A stretch of DNA of 64,000 bases, taken from contig MBPM02000036.1 in assembly GCA_001695595.3 (NCBI GenBank), forward strand, positions 310,001-374,000. Direction: 5' to 3'. The stretch is from Plasmopara viticola. Taxonomy: Eukaryota; Oomycota; Peronosporomycetes; Peronosporales; Peronosporaceae. A program made the position numbers and the translations under genes. The notes below the pieces were generated by a model that was not told the DNA's origin, ran no database searches, and saw only the letters and a list, made by a program, of their open reading frames with translations. The stretch's first letter is position 1, and each line of letters opens with the position of its first letter. Below, piece by piece: positions 1-11,222 of this stretch.

Positions 1-344
1 AGTGTGAAGTTTAATTTTTTAACAGATCAGAGCAAAGAAAACATAACGCGTTCTTAAGTACGTTGTGGATGGTATCAAAAGCCAATAGTCAATGTCTTGT
101 ACACGTCCCGTCATTTCCAATGCAGCACGGAAACTACATGAGTAGCCGGGCGAATGCTATAGTTTCTTCGTATTACACGTATATTTAAAATTTGTAATCG
201 TGATATACATCTTGAATTCCACTGACAGGGATGTTTTACGTCTGAAAGTTCGTTGCATTAAATTGATGAACGCAATGCAGACGAATGTAAAGTCAATGTA
301 TGCTAGTTGAAGTTCGCTATCACATTCTTTTCTGGAAGATGTAC

Positions 345-655
345 CTTATAATTTCGAAGATGCTCCTAGGGTCGCACAATTCTTTATCGTCAATACGAGT
401 TTAATCGAAGTTTGTAGTAATGCAGACAGCTTTGTGGGAGTAGAATGTAAGGCAAAGAAAAGTGACACGACTGAGAAAGGAGTTGAGGAAGAAGAAGTCA
501 TGGTGCAGCATGTGCCGGCTTGAGCCAACGTTAGAGATATGTGTCCCAAAGTTTTGGAGCTTAAGTTGTTTATGAAGATGAGAGCAAGTTTACGCCTTGC
601 TGTTGCTGCATGGCAAATGCGTAAAGCTATAGCTCATCTAAGTTAAAGGCGATAA
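345..655 (+). pseudogene. Unidentified coding remnant with a coiled-coil-like tail
   Basis: The plus strand keeps one frame with an acidic stretch (VEEEEVMVQHVPA) and then, after a stop, a heptad-like segment (KVLELK followed by LAVAAWQMRKAIAHL). The same frame is recognisable on the minus strand in U4 (about 48,620-48,900), where the tail reads LAVAEWQMRKIIAQL, and more weakly in U2 (15,990-16,200, minus). All three copies carry a stop after the acidic stretch: TGA here, TAA in U4 and TGA in U2. The protein may simply have ended there, or the stop predates the duplications. I recognise no family. The consistent frame between copies argues for an old gene rather than chance. Confidence 0.35.
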
Positions 656-728
656 GAATTAAACAACAACGACAACAAGAAATTTGTTACCGGGAAGTTT
701 GAGACTTCAGCCATTTCGATTGTAGTTC

Positions 729-791
729 TGCTGGACCACATCTTGTACGTAAAGACGGTTCTCGGCATTACGTACAATACGTGGTCCAGCA
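729..791. repeat. 63-bp near-palindrome, MITE-like
   Basis: The ends TGCTGGACCAC and GTGGTCCAGCA are perfect inverted repeats. The arms extend to about 24 bp with two mismatches around a roughly 15-bp loop (TACGTAA then TTACGTA). The counterpart at 48,464-48,526 has the same structure, so it was present before the 13-kb duplication. No protein is encoded. Confidence 0.75.
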
Positions 792-1574
792 ATTAAGTAC
801 ATGGCTTAAAGAAACAAAACATAATTCGTAATAAGGAGGTTATGCTAAAGCTTTTCTCCTCTCACAATTGGTGTGTTACACGTTGTGGTCTCAATACCAT
901 TTTCCATACTACCGGGATCTATCATCTAACACTAAATATCTGAAGTGCCACCTTGTCTTGTTTGCTTTTAGTTATTAACATACAGAATGCTTCTCCAACA
1001 AGATGCACTGTCAAATCAACCTACGATCCCATATGAGAGAAGACTGTGTCTCTTCGTGGAGCACGTTATCTAGATGTTAGAAAGCTAACAAAATGAGCAG
1101 CAATAAAGATCGTTTATTTTGCAGCCACAACAAACAAGTTGACGAAATAAAAAGCCTTTACAAATAGACATCTAGGTTGGGGTACGTACTCGCTTTTTGG
1201 CAGCCTTTATTTGCTCGCTAACAAAGTTTAGCTTGTCCGTCATGATGTCTAGAGAACTTGCAGGTAATAATGTTCATGCTGCACACTTCGCCTGGATTAT
1301 CTCATCTGCTTGTACGTCTGCAAGATAATTAATTGGTTTCCAGATGAAAGACGCTTGTTGCTATGACGACATGGATGACTTCAATGTCAGGAAAGCAAAT
1401 GATACACGCTTTGGGAGGCAGAATCACCGTACTCAATACCGATTCATGTTCTCCAAAGATGAAAGGAATTGGCGACAGAAGCTTCTGTAAGCGTCGATAA
1501 TGATAGAAAGGACATTTCTTTGGCCGATAATGATCTCAGCACTTCACACGAGCGATTATACGTTTGGTTATTTA

Positions 1575-1945
1575 TGGCCGTACATCATCCCAGCACTTTA
1601 AAAGAGCAAATATACGTTTAGTTGTGACTCTATTGCGTCTGCACGGGTCTAGAACGGGTCATTCTAGACCCGTGCAGACGCAATAGAGTCACAACCCTCC
1701 AAGCCAATCATTCACCTAAGCCAATTGGAATGATTTACCGTCCGAGCGCAATCACCTCGCCATCGAGGCGCAATTTTTACGAATTCGACGGCCTCAGATA
1801 CGTCCAATCAAGCTTCCTGGACATGCAGACACGCGTTCTAAGCGTACCTAAGCGAGTTCTGCTCCATTTAAAGCGCCGGTTTTTTCTTCTATTCCGAACA
1901 AAGCGAATATTCGCCGTTTTAAAGTGCTGGGATGATGTAGGGCCA
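1575..1945. repeat. Second inverted repeat nested around the hairpin
   Basis: Bases 1,575-1,616 and the reverse complement of 1,904-1,945 share a core TACATCATCCCAGCACTTT with few mismatches on either side. The left arm is itself the second unit of an imperfect 50-bp tandem pair starting near 1,522. Together with the 75-bp hairpin this gives the insertion a folded architecture. Confidence 0.65.
1621..1695. repeat. Perfect 34-bp inverted repeat, 7-bp loop
   Basis: The left arm 1,621-1,654 and right arm 1,662-1,695 are exact reverse complements around a 7-base spacer (CGGGTCA). A perfect stem of this length is unusual in sequence this degraded and implies recent origin or gene conversion. It could be a foldback element or the footprint of a rearrangement. 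Confidence 0.9.
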
Positions 1946-2046
1946 TCGATTGCAGCCTTTCCTCCTATTAAGCAGCTGGAGCGAATCATGGCATTTGGGC
2001 TTTACAAGCTAAGGTTTTGGTCTAAATAAGGTGCTCATGCTTCTTA

Positions 2047-2645
2047 TATTTTAGAGTGCAACGGCACGAGCCATTATCTAAAAGAAGATGCGTATCAACA
2101 TGTCCGTGTGCACTTTAAATACCACATTAGATTTAGCAGATGGCTGCCTAATCTTAATGAAAATCTGAAGGTATCTGGTCTAGTCATCGCGATGATTGGT
2201 GTGCCTAGTGACTTGCTATTAAGGTTAGTAGTGCGCTCCGGCTACGTTAATTATCTTGTAACAAAATTCAATTTGAACGTAATGAATCCTTGTGAAGTTA
2301 AAGTCTGGCTAAATTGTGGTATGTGAGGCTTGAAAGCTCTCCTGCTGAAAAAATCGCATGTTGCTGCTATTGTAAGATTTATTGATCTCCAATTGCCTTT
2401 AATGGTCTATAGAGCACTCAGAGTCGTCTTTTTCCATCAAAACGGCTTTGGACATCGATTGTGCCGACGTTTCTTCGGTGAAGATTGCACAGGTGGCTAG
2501 ACCTAGCCGACCTTTTTCACAAGTGCTGAGCTGTCTGTGCAGGCCTCGCGAAGCCACTAACCGAGGTTTCAAAAACAACATCGGATAGCGGGAAAAGCAC
2601 GCGTGAAATTGTTTCTGACAGCAATAAAGATTTTCGGCGGTCACT
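2047..2645 (+). pseudogene. Remnant of an unidentified protein gene in U1
   Basis: An open frame of about 90 codons (to 2,326) contains HVRVHFKYHIRFSRWL and then VPSDLLLRL. A later segment (2,399-2,645) continues in another frame with RPSRPFSQVLS. The same protein-like string is found on the minus strand at 14,813-15,199 in U2 and on the plus strand at 26,340-26,620 and 26,799-27,014 in U5. Different copies keep different parts open, which suggests that a real gene was carried by U before it multiplied. I do not recognise the family. The 2,399-2,644 minus-strand frame is probably the shadow of this strand. Confidence 0.4.
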
Positions 2646-3803
2646 TCTTTCAGCTTTGTCGGGATATCAATGCTTGTTTGTTACTGCAACTCGATTAGGA
2701 TGGAGTCATATTGATTTAATCTATAATGGCTGCCCAGAGGAGTAACATTCGCCATGACAAGAAACTACTTGCCATGCACTAGTCAAATCTCAAGGGTAAT
2801 TTCATGCTACAAGCCTTCGAAGTCGGTATAGACTATGCATCGTTGCGGGTGACAATCCCATTGATTCCGTATCTATTTGCGGAATCTAGCTTTTGCGCTT
2901 AATACAACTCGGACAAGCGTAGCATCGTTGCCGTCAGCTATGAACAGAGCTATATCGACAGGTTCGAAAGCTCGTATCAAATTGGGTAGTCCCTAATGCG
3001 ATTTCTCATCGCACGCAGAGAGACCGAAGCAGTGTGAGAAGCATCTTGAGAATATTTGCGTGCTTCGCTTAAGTAGGCAGATGGTCTGATACCTACACTG
3101 TCATGCATTACTTGAACTTTTTCGAAATGTGTCCATTTACTTAAACAAACACTTTGATCAGCTCTAATCACATGGGTTCGATACAAGTGCTGTTTCAAAT
3201 TGTGGACCTTGGAGTGCTTGTGCGCTAGCGCCGCCCTATCTTTGATATTTTTGCCAGGTAATTTATTGTGAATCGTGTTGTGAAAACACAGTCATTCGGA
3301 GTAAAGCCATTCGAGAGAAAATAGCTGTACCCTAAATTTGTACAGCTCCATGTACAACCCGTGTTGCGGGCAAGATGGATGAAGAAAAGTCGCATTAGGC
3401 GTTTTGAGAATCATCTCACCGGATCAAATTAAATGGTATTGCAAATAACAATAGAAGAGTTGGTAAAAAGATCACACCATGGAAATGCACGCGATGGACA
3501 AACTGCTGCACACGCTCGCGACTAGACACATGGGCTGAGGGCAAAAAAATTTCAGCACCAACGGAATGCGAAAAAGTTATATACGGAGCATCATTTGAAT
3601 ATTAATGCAGGCAGGAAGCGTGTAAAGGAGCAAACGAACGTGTGACGGACATACCGTTCAACATGCAGATTTAGTACCGAGGGTGTACATGCTATCAAGT
3701 CTGACTTTAGCAAGCATGATCTAATTGCAGTAAGCGGAGGAGCTAGTGCATATTAGGAGCAAAACTCTCATCATATACGTGATGTGTAGAAACAGAAAAC
3801 ATT

Positions 3804-4046
3804 TTGAGGGATGTTATCACGTCGGCATTGGCACAAACGAGAAAGCGTTCGACAAAACTTGCGATTAAGATCGCTGGAGCATATATAAAGGAATTTTGCG
3901 CTCCAAGTATTGACACAAATGTTAAGCAAAACACATGGAAAAATAAAGCTCTCAGGCGAAGTAACAGCAAACACTCTGGCGCGTGCGCAATAAAGACACA
4001 ACAAAATACAGACACGGGGAAAAACGCGCTGAATGAAGTAGCGTGA
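3804..4046 (+). other. 80-codon basic open frame repeated in U copies
   Basis: A Lys/Arg/Asn-rich 80-residue frame contains KLAIKIAGAY, APSIDTNVK and DTGKNALNE. Copies occur at 45,809-46,048 (minus, 79 codons, open), 13,102-13,411 (minus, frameshifted) and 36,180-36,420 (plus, broken by stops). Two of four copies remain open over the full length. The opposite strand also holds 100-118-codon frames, so low divergence between copies could explain the openness. No domain is recognised. Confidence 0.25.
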
Positions 4047-4359
4047 AAAGCCATTTGCTTTTACCGTGGAGAGCAAGGTTACTGTTAGAAATAGACACAC
4101 GATCGTCCTCTGCTTTGTATCTGGCACTGTTACTTATGATACATTTGTCGCGTTTCTTGTTGTAGCACAAATATTGGGTATGGTACTTGCATCATCGTCA
4201 CGCTTTTAAAGGCATTCCATAGCGAGTATCTAATTTGCCTAAGCTGCGGTAGACTCTGTGACCTTTATACCTTCATGTTCCGCAAGCTTAAGCAACATAC
4301 TCAGATACCTGTCTTGTGCGTCTTATTCTTCTTCCTATAGTATGACTTTCTTATCACTG

Positions 4360-4800
4360 TAAGCTTTCTGACTGAGCTGCGCCTTTGACTTGGCTTGGTC
4401 GTCTCCTTTAGCTACAGTGACCCCATTAATTAAAGAGTTCGACATGTTAGCACTATCAATGATTTGACAATGCTGCTCGAATTATGCTGAAGTATTGCAC
4501 AACAGTCAGCTCAAATTACCTCGTCATGAAGTCTGCATCGTCCTGGTCTCGCATCTTATCTAGCCTGACCCACATAGCCATTCATTTCTGCTCCACTCAG
4601 CTGATTACAAAGAACATTTATGACTAGCAATACATCCGAGCTTGAAACATCCGGCATTCCAGTAGTTACTAAGCTATTGATGTACAAATTTTTCACTTTT
4701 GTTAATGACGTGCTTTATATAAACCTTTTGTAAAGGCAGTGTCATCCCGCAGAAGTAGACCTACAGACGCATCGGATCTGGTCCAAACAGGATCTGTTCG
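4360..4800 (-). pseudogene. Copia-type gag remnant in U1
   Basis: Read on the minus strand, the segment contains VKNLYINSLVTTGMPDV, then DVLLVINVLCNQLS, and further on FNVIRAALSN in another frame. The succession fits the gag (UBN2/DUF4219-like) region of Ty1/Copia retrotransposons, where an N-x-L-Y-L segment is followed by a short helical stretch and a leucine-rich end. Collinear copies are in U2, U3, U4 and U5. Frame changes and stops rule out a functional product. The assignment rests on pattern memory, not a database search. Confidence 0.45.
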
Positions 4801-5483
4801 TGAGATATTAGACGAGATAGGAACGCTGACATGAATAATGTATTCTCACGTCTCAAGAGATATGACTATCCTTAAGAATTTAACCTCATATGAGACTTGA
4901 GGTGCTCTTCGAAGCGTTGCTCCAACGCATGTCCCTGCTGGTAAGGTGGGCACGAATGTTTAAACCGCGGATGATAGATCATCAGCCAGAGCAATTTGTT
5001 GCTTTCCAAGCGGCCAGCCGATCCTAGAGCCAATTACGACGGAAAGCGAATTTTCGACGCATGACGGAGATCTTACACCTAGACATGCGGTGGAAGATTC
5101 GACGATAAACCCTATACGTCCCATGGCGAAATGAGCCTACCTCCTCCTCTGAGACCATAGATGTTCGGTATACTTTCAGACAATCCCACACCCGATCGCG
5201 AAGGCCGATCTCGGGAGCAATCCCAAAATGTGTACATTTGGTTCCTTAGGTGCTATTGCTGCTTATCAAGAAGACGCAAGACCGGACTTCTTTGAGTCTA
5301 ATAGATCGCAAAGGCCAGACATAATGTCATGTGGTTTGCACATATGAGCAGAAGCGATTATACAAGCTTCGGGATCTTCTTGTGAAGTGGCGCAGTCATT
5401 CTGCCTAACAAAACTCAGAAGATTCTGAAACGGCGCCGTCACGACGTCAGAAATTGGGATCAGAAGCGACGGGAGCTTAATAG

Positions 5484-5798
5484 CTAATTTGTAGAAACTT
5501 TACCGCGCAATGTATGGTTGTTCGGATCTTGCAAAGTCTTCTTCAAATCCATTGAGAAAATGCTTGGAGATTGGAAACCCTCACAATTGTAGTGTATACA
5601 AACAAAACGAAAAAAAATCATTGTCGAGCTTACACACTTGGTAAAGAAATGAGTCGGCGTAGCCGTCGACCTTCCGAAGACACCCGCCATAGAGTTGATT
5701 AAATAAGCTACGAACAGATATATTTGGATTTCAAAAATATGAATTGTAGTAGGTGAGCTGTGGACTGATTGTACTCTTGAATTGTAAGCGCAAACCAT
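5484..5798 (-). other. Well-conserved noncoding or dead segment with 104-codon frame
   Basis: A frame containing MAGVFGRSTATPTHFFTK is seen here and at 44,164-44,394 (plus). It also occurs with stops at 11,433-11,580 (plus) and about 37,920-38,080 (minus). The four copies look about 90 per cent alike at the DNA level, better than most of U. The neighbouring 250 bases (5,230-5,480), including a GACGGCGCCGT palindrome, are equally conserved. No protein family is recognised. Confidence 0.3.
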
Positions 5799-7198
5799 GT
5801 AGTTCAGTCGGTCACGGAGCTGAAGGAATCAAAGCTAACAACACACCGCTCATGACTTCTTGCTTCCAACATCTAGTGATATACTTATGCAGAAATTTGA
5901 TATATACAAATAGCACGCGCATATAAGAATTTTAAGCACTTGATGACACTGCGCAACCCAATTTCGACGACGCGATCTATTCGCTTTGTCCAGCTATAGA
6001 TTCGCAGACGGTCCACTCTGAACAAGTCAATTCTACTCTTAGAACACTTATGAAGTTTGCTAATAATGCTGAATTTTCTTCGAAGAAAATTGGAACTGGG
6101 AGTTTATGTTATCTAAAGAGACGAAGGAGCAATGCTGTTGTTACGAAACCGTACCAAATGTGTCCTTCTATTTTATTGGCTAAAAAAGATCACAAAATGA
6201 TGATTCACATCTAGTACCTCGGCAGGCTAAGCACAAAGATACTAGACTGCCACCATAAAAAAGAACTGGTCCGCATATAAAGCTTTTGACGTACATACTG
6301 CGTCGTGTGTGCAATTGGTGCTTTTCGTCTAACCATATTCCTACAAACGGTCTGCTGCAGACGTCATTAAACAGGCCCCCGAAAGCATGAACAGCCTTCG
6401 CTTAAGCGCAGCGACAGATCGCCGATATCTATCCGAGATCATTGTGTCCGTAGTGATATTGACCGGTAATCTAAGCATCATATGCGACCCGAATTATATC
6501 GTAGTTTCAGCATCGTTGCTCGGAAAAATGGCGGAGGACGGATTTGCCAAATCTAACTTGTAAATGAGCATACCTATGCCATCATCTACGCCTGCAAAAT
6601 ATATCAGAGGCCATTGATCGACATCCGTTGTATATGTCGAACAAACGTTATTTGTTAGTGGAGCTTTTACTTCTACTTATGTAAATCAACTCGTAATGTG
6701 GCCAGTAAGAAAACGCGTCAGCAAAAAAAACAAAGGATGTTGTGCTTGTATTCAGTAATTAAGTACTAATCTGTAAGGAATGAGAACTTTGCCATAAAGC
6801 GGTTTTTTACAGCTGTCCTTATGATCCAAGTGCACACCAGAACCCAAAAGATGCACTCTATATTTTCCCGGTGCGTCCATTATAAAGTCGAGGTCTTGCT
6901 CAGTGGGACGCCCCAGTACCATTGGTGACAAACGTTTGCATTACCTAGAATCACGGCATTTGCCAGCAAACTTGCATAACCCCGGATCTCTGACATCTTT
7001 GAGACAGATCCAACGGATGCTTCTTTGCTAGACAACGTTAAAAATTTGGATCATCGTACACCACCACTACTCTAGACCCTAAAGGACAAGGCAGTGCCCA
7101 TATAAAATATCTCAGAAGAAGAAGCCTGTGTTCGGCTCTCTCAATTGGTAGAGCAATATAAATTCCCTTTTCTAGCGTCTGGCCCTCAATTTCAGACT

Positions 7199-7511
7199 TT
7201 AAGTGCGAGACGGATCAAGCATTAAGGTGTCCATTAGTACAGCCACCTTGACATGCGCAGACATTAAATAATTGTCTAATACCTTGTCGACATATTCAAA
7301 ATGCTCATGCCTTTCTTTCTTACAGGCAAGACAGTGTGAAAGCTGGTGGAACTTGATGTTTGACATATGGAACGTTTCTTTTAGAAATTTTATCGCGCGT
7401 TGCATCCATACTAAAACGTGTACGTAATTGTGCGTCAGAATGTCGCCTCTTTACAGATTCTTCAGCTGAGAGGCAGATCACTTCTTTTTTCAACTCAATT
7501 TTGAACGGCAA
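7199..7511 (-). pseudogene. Unidentified coding remnant, U1
   Basis: The minus strand keeps pieces of one protein in shifting frames (for example FEYVDKVLDNYL and then VLMDTLMLDPSRTLK). The U4 counterpart on plus (42,420-42,765) continues with TLEEGIYIALP and RLLLLRYFIWALPC before a stop. The look is of a helical protein and could be another retroelement gag, but I cannot assign it. The plus-strand 76-codon frame at 7,360-7,590 is probably antisense. Confidence 0.25.
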
Positions 7512-8859
7512 TGGACCGAACGGCCAAGCTACAGGTCATGGCGCAGTCAGTACTGGTAGAGCTATGAACGACGACTACACGACCTATTGACAGGAAAGAT
7601 ACATATACTCAATTGTATAAAGAATAAGCTGCAGACGATCGCAAAAGTGATTCTGCTAAGACCGAGGACAGTGAACTGTCACCCACCGGAAGATTTTAAA
7701 ACCGTCAAGGCGCTGTGTGACTCCGGTGATGTGTGACCCCGATGATTATCTAGGTCTTATGTGTTTTTGCTTCAAACATTGCAGCAAAGTAGCGTAATAC
7801 ATGCTAAGATCTTAGCAACACTGCCGTGGTCAAGTTTGTACGTTAATCTTGCAATACGGCTGCAAAGCGATCTATCTTATCAAAAACGTTAGTTTGAGTT
7901 TATCAATAATCTAAACATGGCTGAAACATTAATGTGTGCATTATTATATTGGGATAATATGAGCCTCATGAACGGCTTCGGTAAGTATCTCTAAAGCCGC
8001 ACTAAGAGCGCAATACGAAAGGGGTAAGATGAACCCCTGTGTCAATTTTTTCGGCAGCGCAGAGAAGGAAGGCTAAGTTTTTTTATAAGAAAATGTTTAT
8101 GCGGATGAGACAAAATAAAACATCCAGGAATATTGCAAATTGATTGTTGCGGTGACGTTTGATAAGCAGTACGCTTAAATGGGCTTATTAACCTAACTCA
8201 ATAATCCACATATTGCATAATCAAACTCTATTGAAGCTGAAAAGGATCGTCTAATTCAAGCATTAGATACTAACGCTGCTTTGTTAAATAAATTTACAAA
8301 TGTCCGGGTTTCGCTAGTTTGTTCAAAACATCCTGATGGAATGCCTACTTTTTTCATCCGTCAACATGCTTGTCAGCGCACGTAATCATAAATACCAATA
8401 TTTAGTTTCTCAAGATATAGCTACTACTTTTATTTTGTACTGTTTGAATACTGTCGTGGTCGGTGAAAGTCTATCTCGTTGCGACAATATGATAAAAAAA
8501 TGAACATTATATATATTGCGAGGTCTAATCTACATATATTAAAATCCTAATTATTCTGGTGCTTGATTGCTCACATCGTACACACATGTTTATGATCAAC
8601 AATCCTTCTTGTAATGCTCGACTGATTTGAAATCGAGTCTTCTTTCGAAACTTTCCCGTAAACCTCGTTGATCTTTCACGATTTTCAAGGTCCGAAAACT
8701 TGCTTTACATGCTAAGCATAAATGTACAAAACAACTAGAACATTCACTAGTTTTCAGCTTCAAATATATAATCAGAGGATTTAATTTTTTGATCTTCCGA
8801 TAGCAGGGGATAAAATGGCTAAGTAATTTCTCAGTAATTGAGACGTATGATGATTGTAC

Positions 8860-9435
8860 TTGTCGAGACGACTTCACGTGCAGTCGACGAAGATTTCTTA
8901 GTACGTCAGCGTTAAAGAATTCTCCGCCTACGTAAATAGTCGTTGGTCGACATTATTGGTCGACTACGAGTGGTTTTATGCACTGTTTCGCCAATAAAAA
9001 GGTCGGTATATCAGGTTCAATGGACAAGGCGACATTGGATGAAATTCGGCAATACGATGCTGGCGTGCATAGACGCTTTGTCTGACATCTGAGACTGTGT
9101 GCAAGGAAGCAGCGATTTCATTACTATTGTTATTCTTCATTAATAAAGTATCCATTACCGATCAGCCCATTACTAGTATACAATGTCTCGGCTATATTTC
9201 TACTGTATCATAAGGAGATCGAGTGTGGATACAAACATTAGCTCAGCACTTTAATATGGTATATGTTTAATTGAAGAGAATTTAGCCACCTTACTGTGTT
9301 ACAAGCCTCTGGAAGTGCAGTGCTGTCTGACCTTATTGCTATCTAATTGCAAGGTACTATCCTTCATCTCGTACTAGCTGCGCAATCCAAGCTTTTTGTC
9401 ACGAAAACTTCGACTTTTACGTTTTAAGACCAGAT
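8860..9435. promoter_or_regulatory. Effector-upstream block, copy at the U1/U2 junction
   Basis: This 0.57-kb stretch precedes the dead effector start at 9,436. It reads like the reverse complement of 59,600-60,170, which lies upstream of the intact effector. Landmarks include CTACGTAAATAG, a GGTCGAC pair, a segment matching CGAAACAG and CACAAAACC at 60,014-60,033, and GTATTGCCGAATT-like sequence next to GCCAGCATCGTA on the opposite strand. A third copy is 40,335-40,900 and a fourth 22,290-22,690. Regulatory function is inferred only from position. Confidence 0.6.
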
Positions 9436-9735
9436 ATGCGCGTACGCATCTTCGTACGTACTGCTATTCTTATCCTCATTAAAGTCAGCGCTTGGTTTGT
9501 TTTGTCTCGCATACAAGACTCGATGGAGAGAAACAAAAGACACCTCGAATACTTTTGCTAACGACCGTCATGGTCCCAACAAGAGCAGAAACCAACGATG
9601 GGGTGCATAGATGAGACATGTTCTCATTTTGTGACAAGAATGAAGAAGCCAGAGGACCTAAAGTGGTGTATTTTGAAGCAATCGTCTGTGCAAATGATTG
9701 ACCGAAAATTTGAAAAGATCATGTAAACTCAAGCA
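9436..9735 (+). pseudogene. Dead N-terminal copy of the WY-type effector
   Basis: The start codon opens a 41-codon frame ending with TAA at 9,561. Its first residues (MRVRIFVRTAILILIKVSA) align without gaps to the signal peptide of the intact effector (MRALTFVRTAIMFFFNVST). After the stop, DNA similarity continues through the NEEAR region (about 9,640) to the segment matching the intact HMIDRD (here QMIDRK, about 9,690), then stops. The whole WY-bearing body is missing. The near-identical partner is at 39,880-40,329 on the minus strand. Loss of the body predates the 13-kb inverted duplication because both copies end alike. Confidence 0.8.
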
Positions 9736-10014
9736 AGCGTGAGATTCAAAGATATGTTTGTTAGTAATGGACCAACAATTGAAGGAATACCCCACAAGCA
9801 AATCAAAATGACCATAGTATTAGACGGCTTGATGATAAGCTCGCCTAGCACTCGAATCATTAAATAGTAGGCAATGACATTAGAAAGGGTAATTTATATT
9901 GCCCTCCGATAGATAACAGCTACACACCTGCTTGCTCTTCAAAAATCCTAATGTGGGTATTGCACTTCCTCATAGGACCTATAGTAAGTGGTGGTGTTTA
10001 GTGGATCTCCTATC

Positions 10015-11222
10015 TTAAATGTTGACGAGTAAACGAGCCTCCATTGGTATCTGGCTTGGAGGAGTCCGACGTAGTGAGCATCCGATGCTATTCAAGCTTG
10101 TTGGCAAAAGCCATAATCCAAACGTTGGTGGCCAATGGAGCAGAAGCTTCCTCCTAAACAAGACCCCGACTTTATTATGGAAGCACCTGTAAAGTATGGA
10201 GTGCATCATCTGAGTTCTGAGACCCCATTTACCCCGAAGAGGTAAGGTTCTTGCCATTTCTTACAGATTAGTACTTAATTGCTGAGTACAAGCACAACAT
10301 CTTTAGTGTTTTTGCTGATGGGCTTTTTGCACTGGCCAAATTACGAGTCGGTCCACATAGGCAAGCGACAAATAACGCTTGTTTGGCATACACAACGGAT
10401 GCCAATCAATAGCCTCTAATATATTTTTGCAGGCAAAGATGCGGCATATTCCCTGACGGGATTGACGAAAAAGTCGCTGTAAGTAAACAAACGGTATGCT
10501 CATTTACAAGTTAGATTTGGCAGATCCGTCCTGAGCCATTCTTCTGAGCAACGATGCTGAAACTACAATATAATTCGGGTCGCGTATGATGCTTAGATTA
10601 CCAGTCAATATCACTACGGACACAATGACCTCGGATAAATATCGATGATTTGTCGCTGCGCTTATGCAAAGGCTGTTCCACCTGTTGGGACCGTGTTTGA
10701 TGATGTCTGCAGCAGATCATCCATAGAAATATAGTTAGACAAAGAGCACCAATTGTACACACTACGCAGTATGTGCGCTAGAAGCTTTATATGCGAGCCG
10801 ATTCTTTTCTATGGTTGCAGTCCATTAGTGTTATTTTTGTGCTTAGCCTGCCAAGGTACTAGATGAAGAGCACCATTTCGTAATCCTTTTAGCCGATCAA
10901 ACAGCAGGACCCATTACGTACGGTGTCGAAAGAACAGCATTGCTCCTGGATCGTGTCTTCAGATAACATAAACTCCCAGTGCCAATTTTCTTCAAACAAG
11001 ATCCAGCATTATGAGCAAACTTTATACGAACATTCTTAAGGTAGCATTGACTTGTTCAGAGTAGACCATCTGCGAATCGATAGCAGGACTGAGCAAATGA
11101 ATCGCGTCGGCGAAATCGGGTCGCGCGTTGTCATCAAAGCGTAGAAGCCGCATATTTTGACTCGTTGGGTTTTCCATTGAGCAATACTGATCACTTTTAA
11201 CTGTCAAAACGCCGTTAGACAA
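10015..11222 (-). pseudogene. Cluster of conserved decayed frames, U2
   Basis: Frames at 10,015-10,257, 10,303-10,503 and 11,022-11,222 on minus have counterparts at 39,552-39,746, 39,259-39,486 and about 38,560-38,740 (plus) with few differences. More diverged relatives occur at 6,100-6,950, 21,070-21,900, 43,040-43,750 and 52,080-52,750. The string LCMPNKRYLSLAYVDRL recurs, with CPAYTTDADQKPL on the opposite reading near 52,620. This module is therefore present in both U and V. It may derive from a retroelement pol or protease region, but I see no diagnostic catalytic motif. Confidence 0.3.

Larger units (their letters stand above)
1481..2035. mobile_element. About 0.55-kb insertion specific to U1
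   Basis: U2, U4 and U5 run straight from the sequence matching GGCGACAGA (1,471) to that matching GCAACGGCAC (2,058). Only U1 has these extra bases, so the insertion is younger than the duplications. It contains a perfect 34-bp hairpin (1,621-1,695), a second inverted pair (1,575-1,616 with 1,904-1,945), two 50-bp imperfect direct repeats (about 1,522-1,620), and an open frame of 99 codons at 1,730-2,029 of unknown meaning. I found no clear terminal inverted repeat. A 3-bp GCT at both borders is too short to call a target duplication. It could be a foldback element or a captured gene fragment. Confidence 0.6.
1..8530. repeat. Giant repeat module U, copy 1 (U1)
   Basis: Left member of a five-copy module. 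Base 1 already lies inside the repeat: the first 120 bases read as the reverse complement of about 49,110-49,229. Matching landmarks run through the copy: 346-660 with 48,620-48,900, 2,399-2,644 with 47,275-47,500, 5,690 with 44,164, and 7,360 with 42,430. The sum of paired coordinates stays near 49,250-49,890, as expected for an inverted duplicate with indels. The same copy is inverted relative to 8,530-16,440 (pair sum about 17,050-17,130). Apart from the remnants listed separately, the stretch is AT-rich and crowded with stops in all frames. Short open frames of 60-118 codons here are best read as chance or decay products. Confidence 0.8.

Noticed and set aside
7360..7590. 76-codon plus-strand frame as a Copia gag N-terminus
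   Set aside because: The minus strand keeps the protein-like string shared with U4, and no gag motif is convincing on either strand here.
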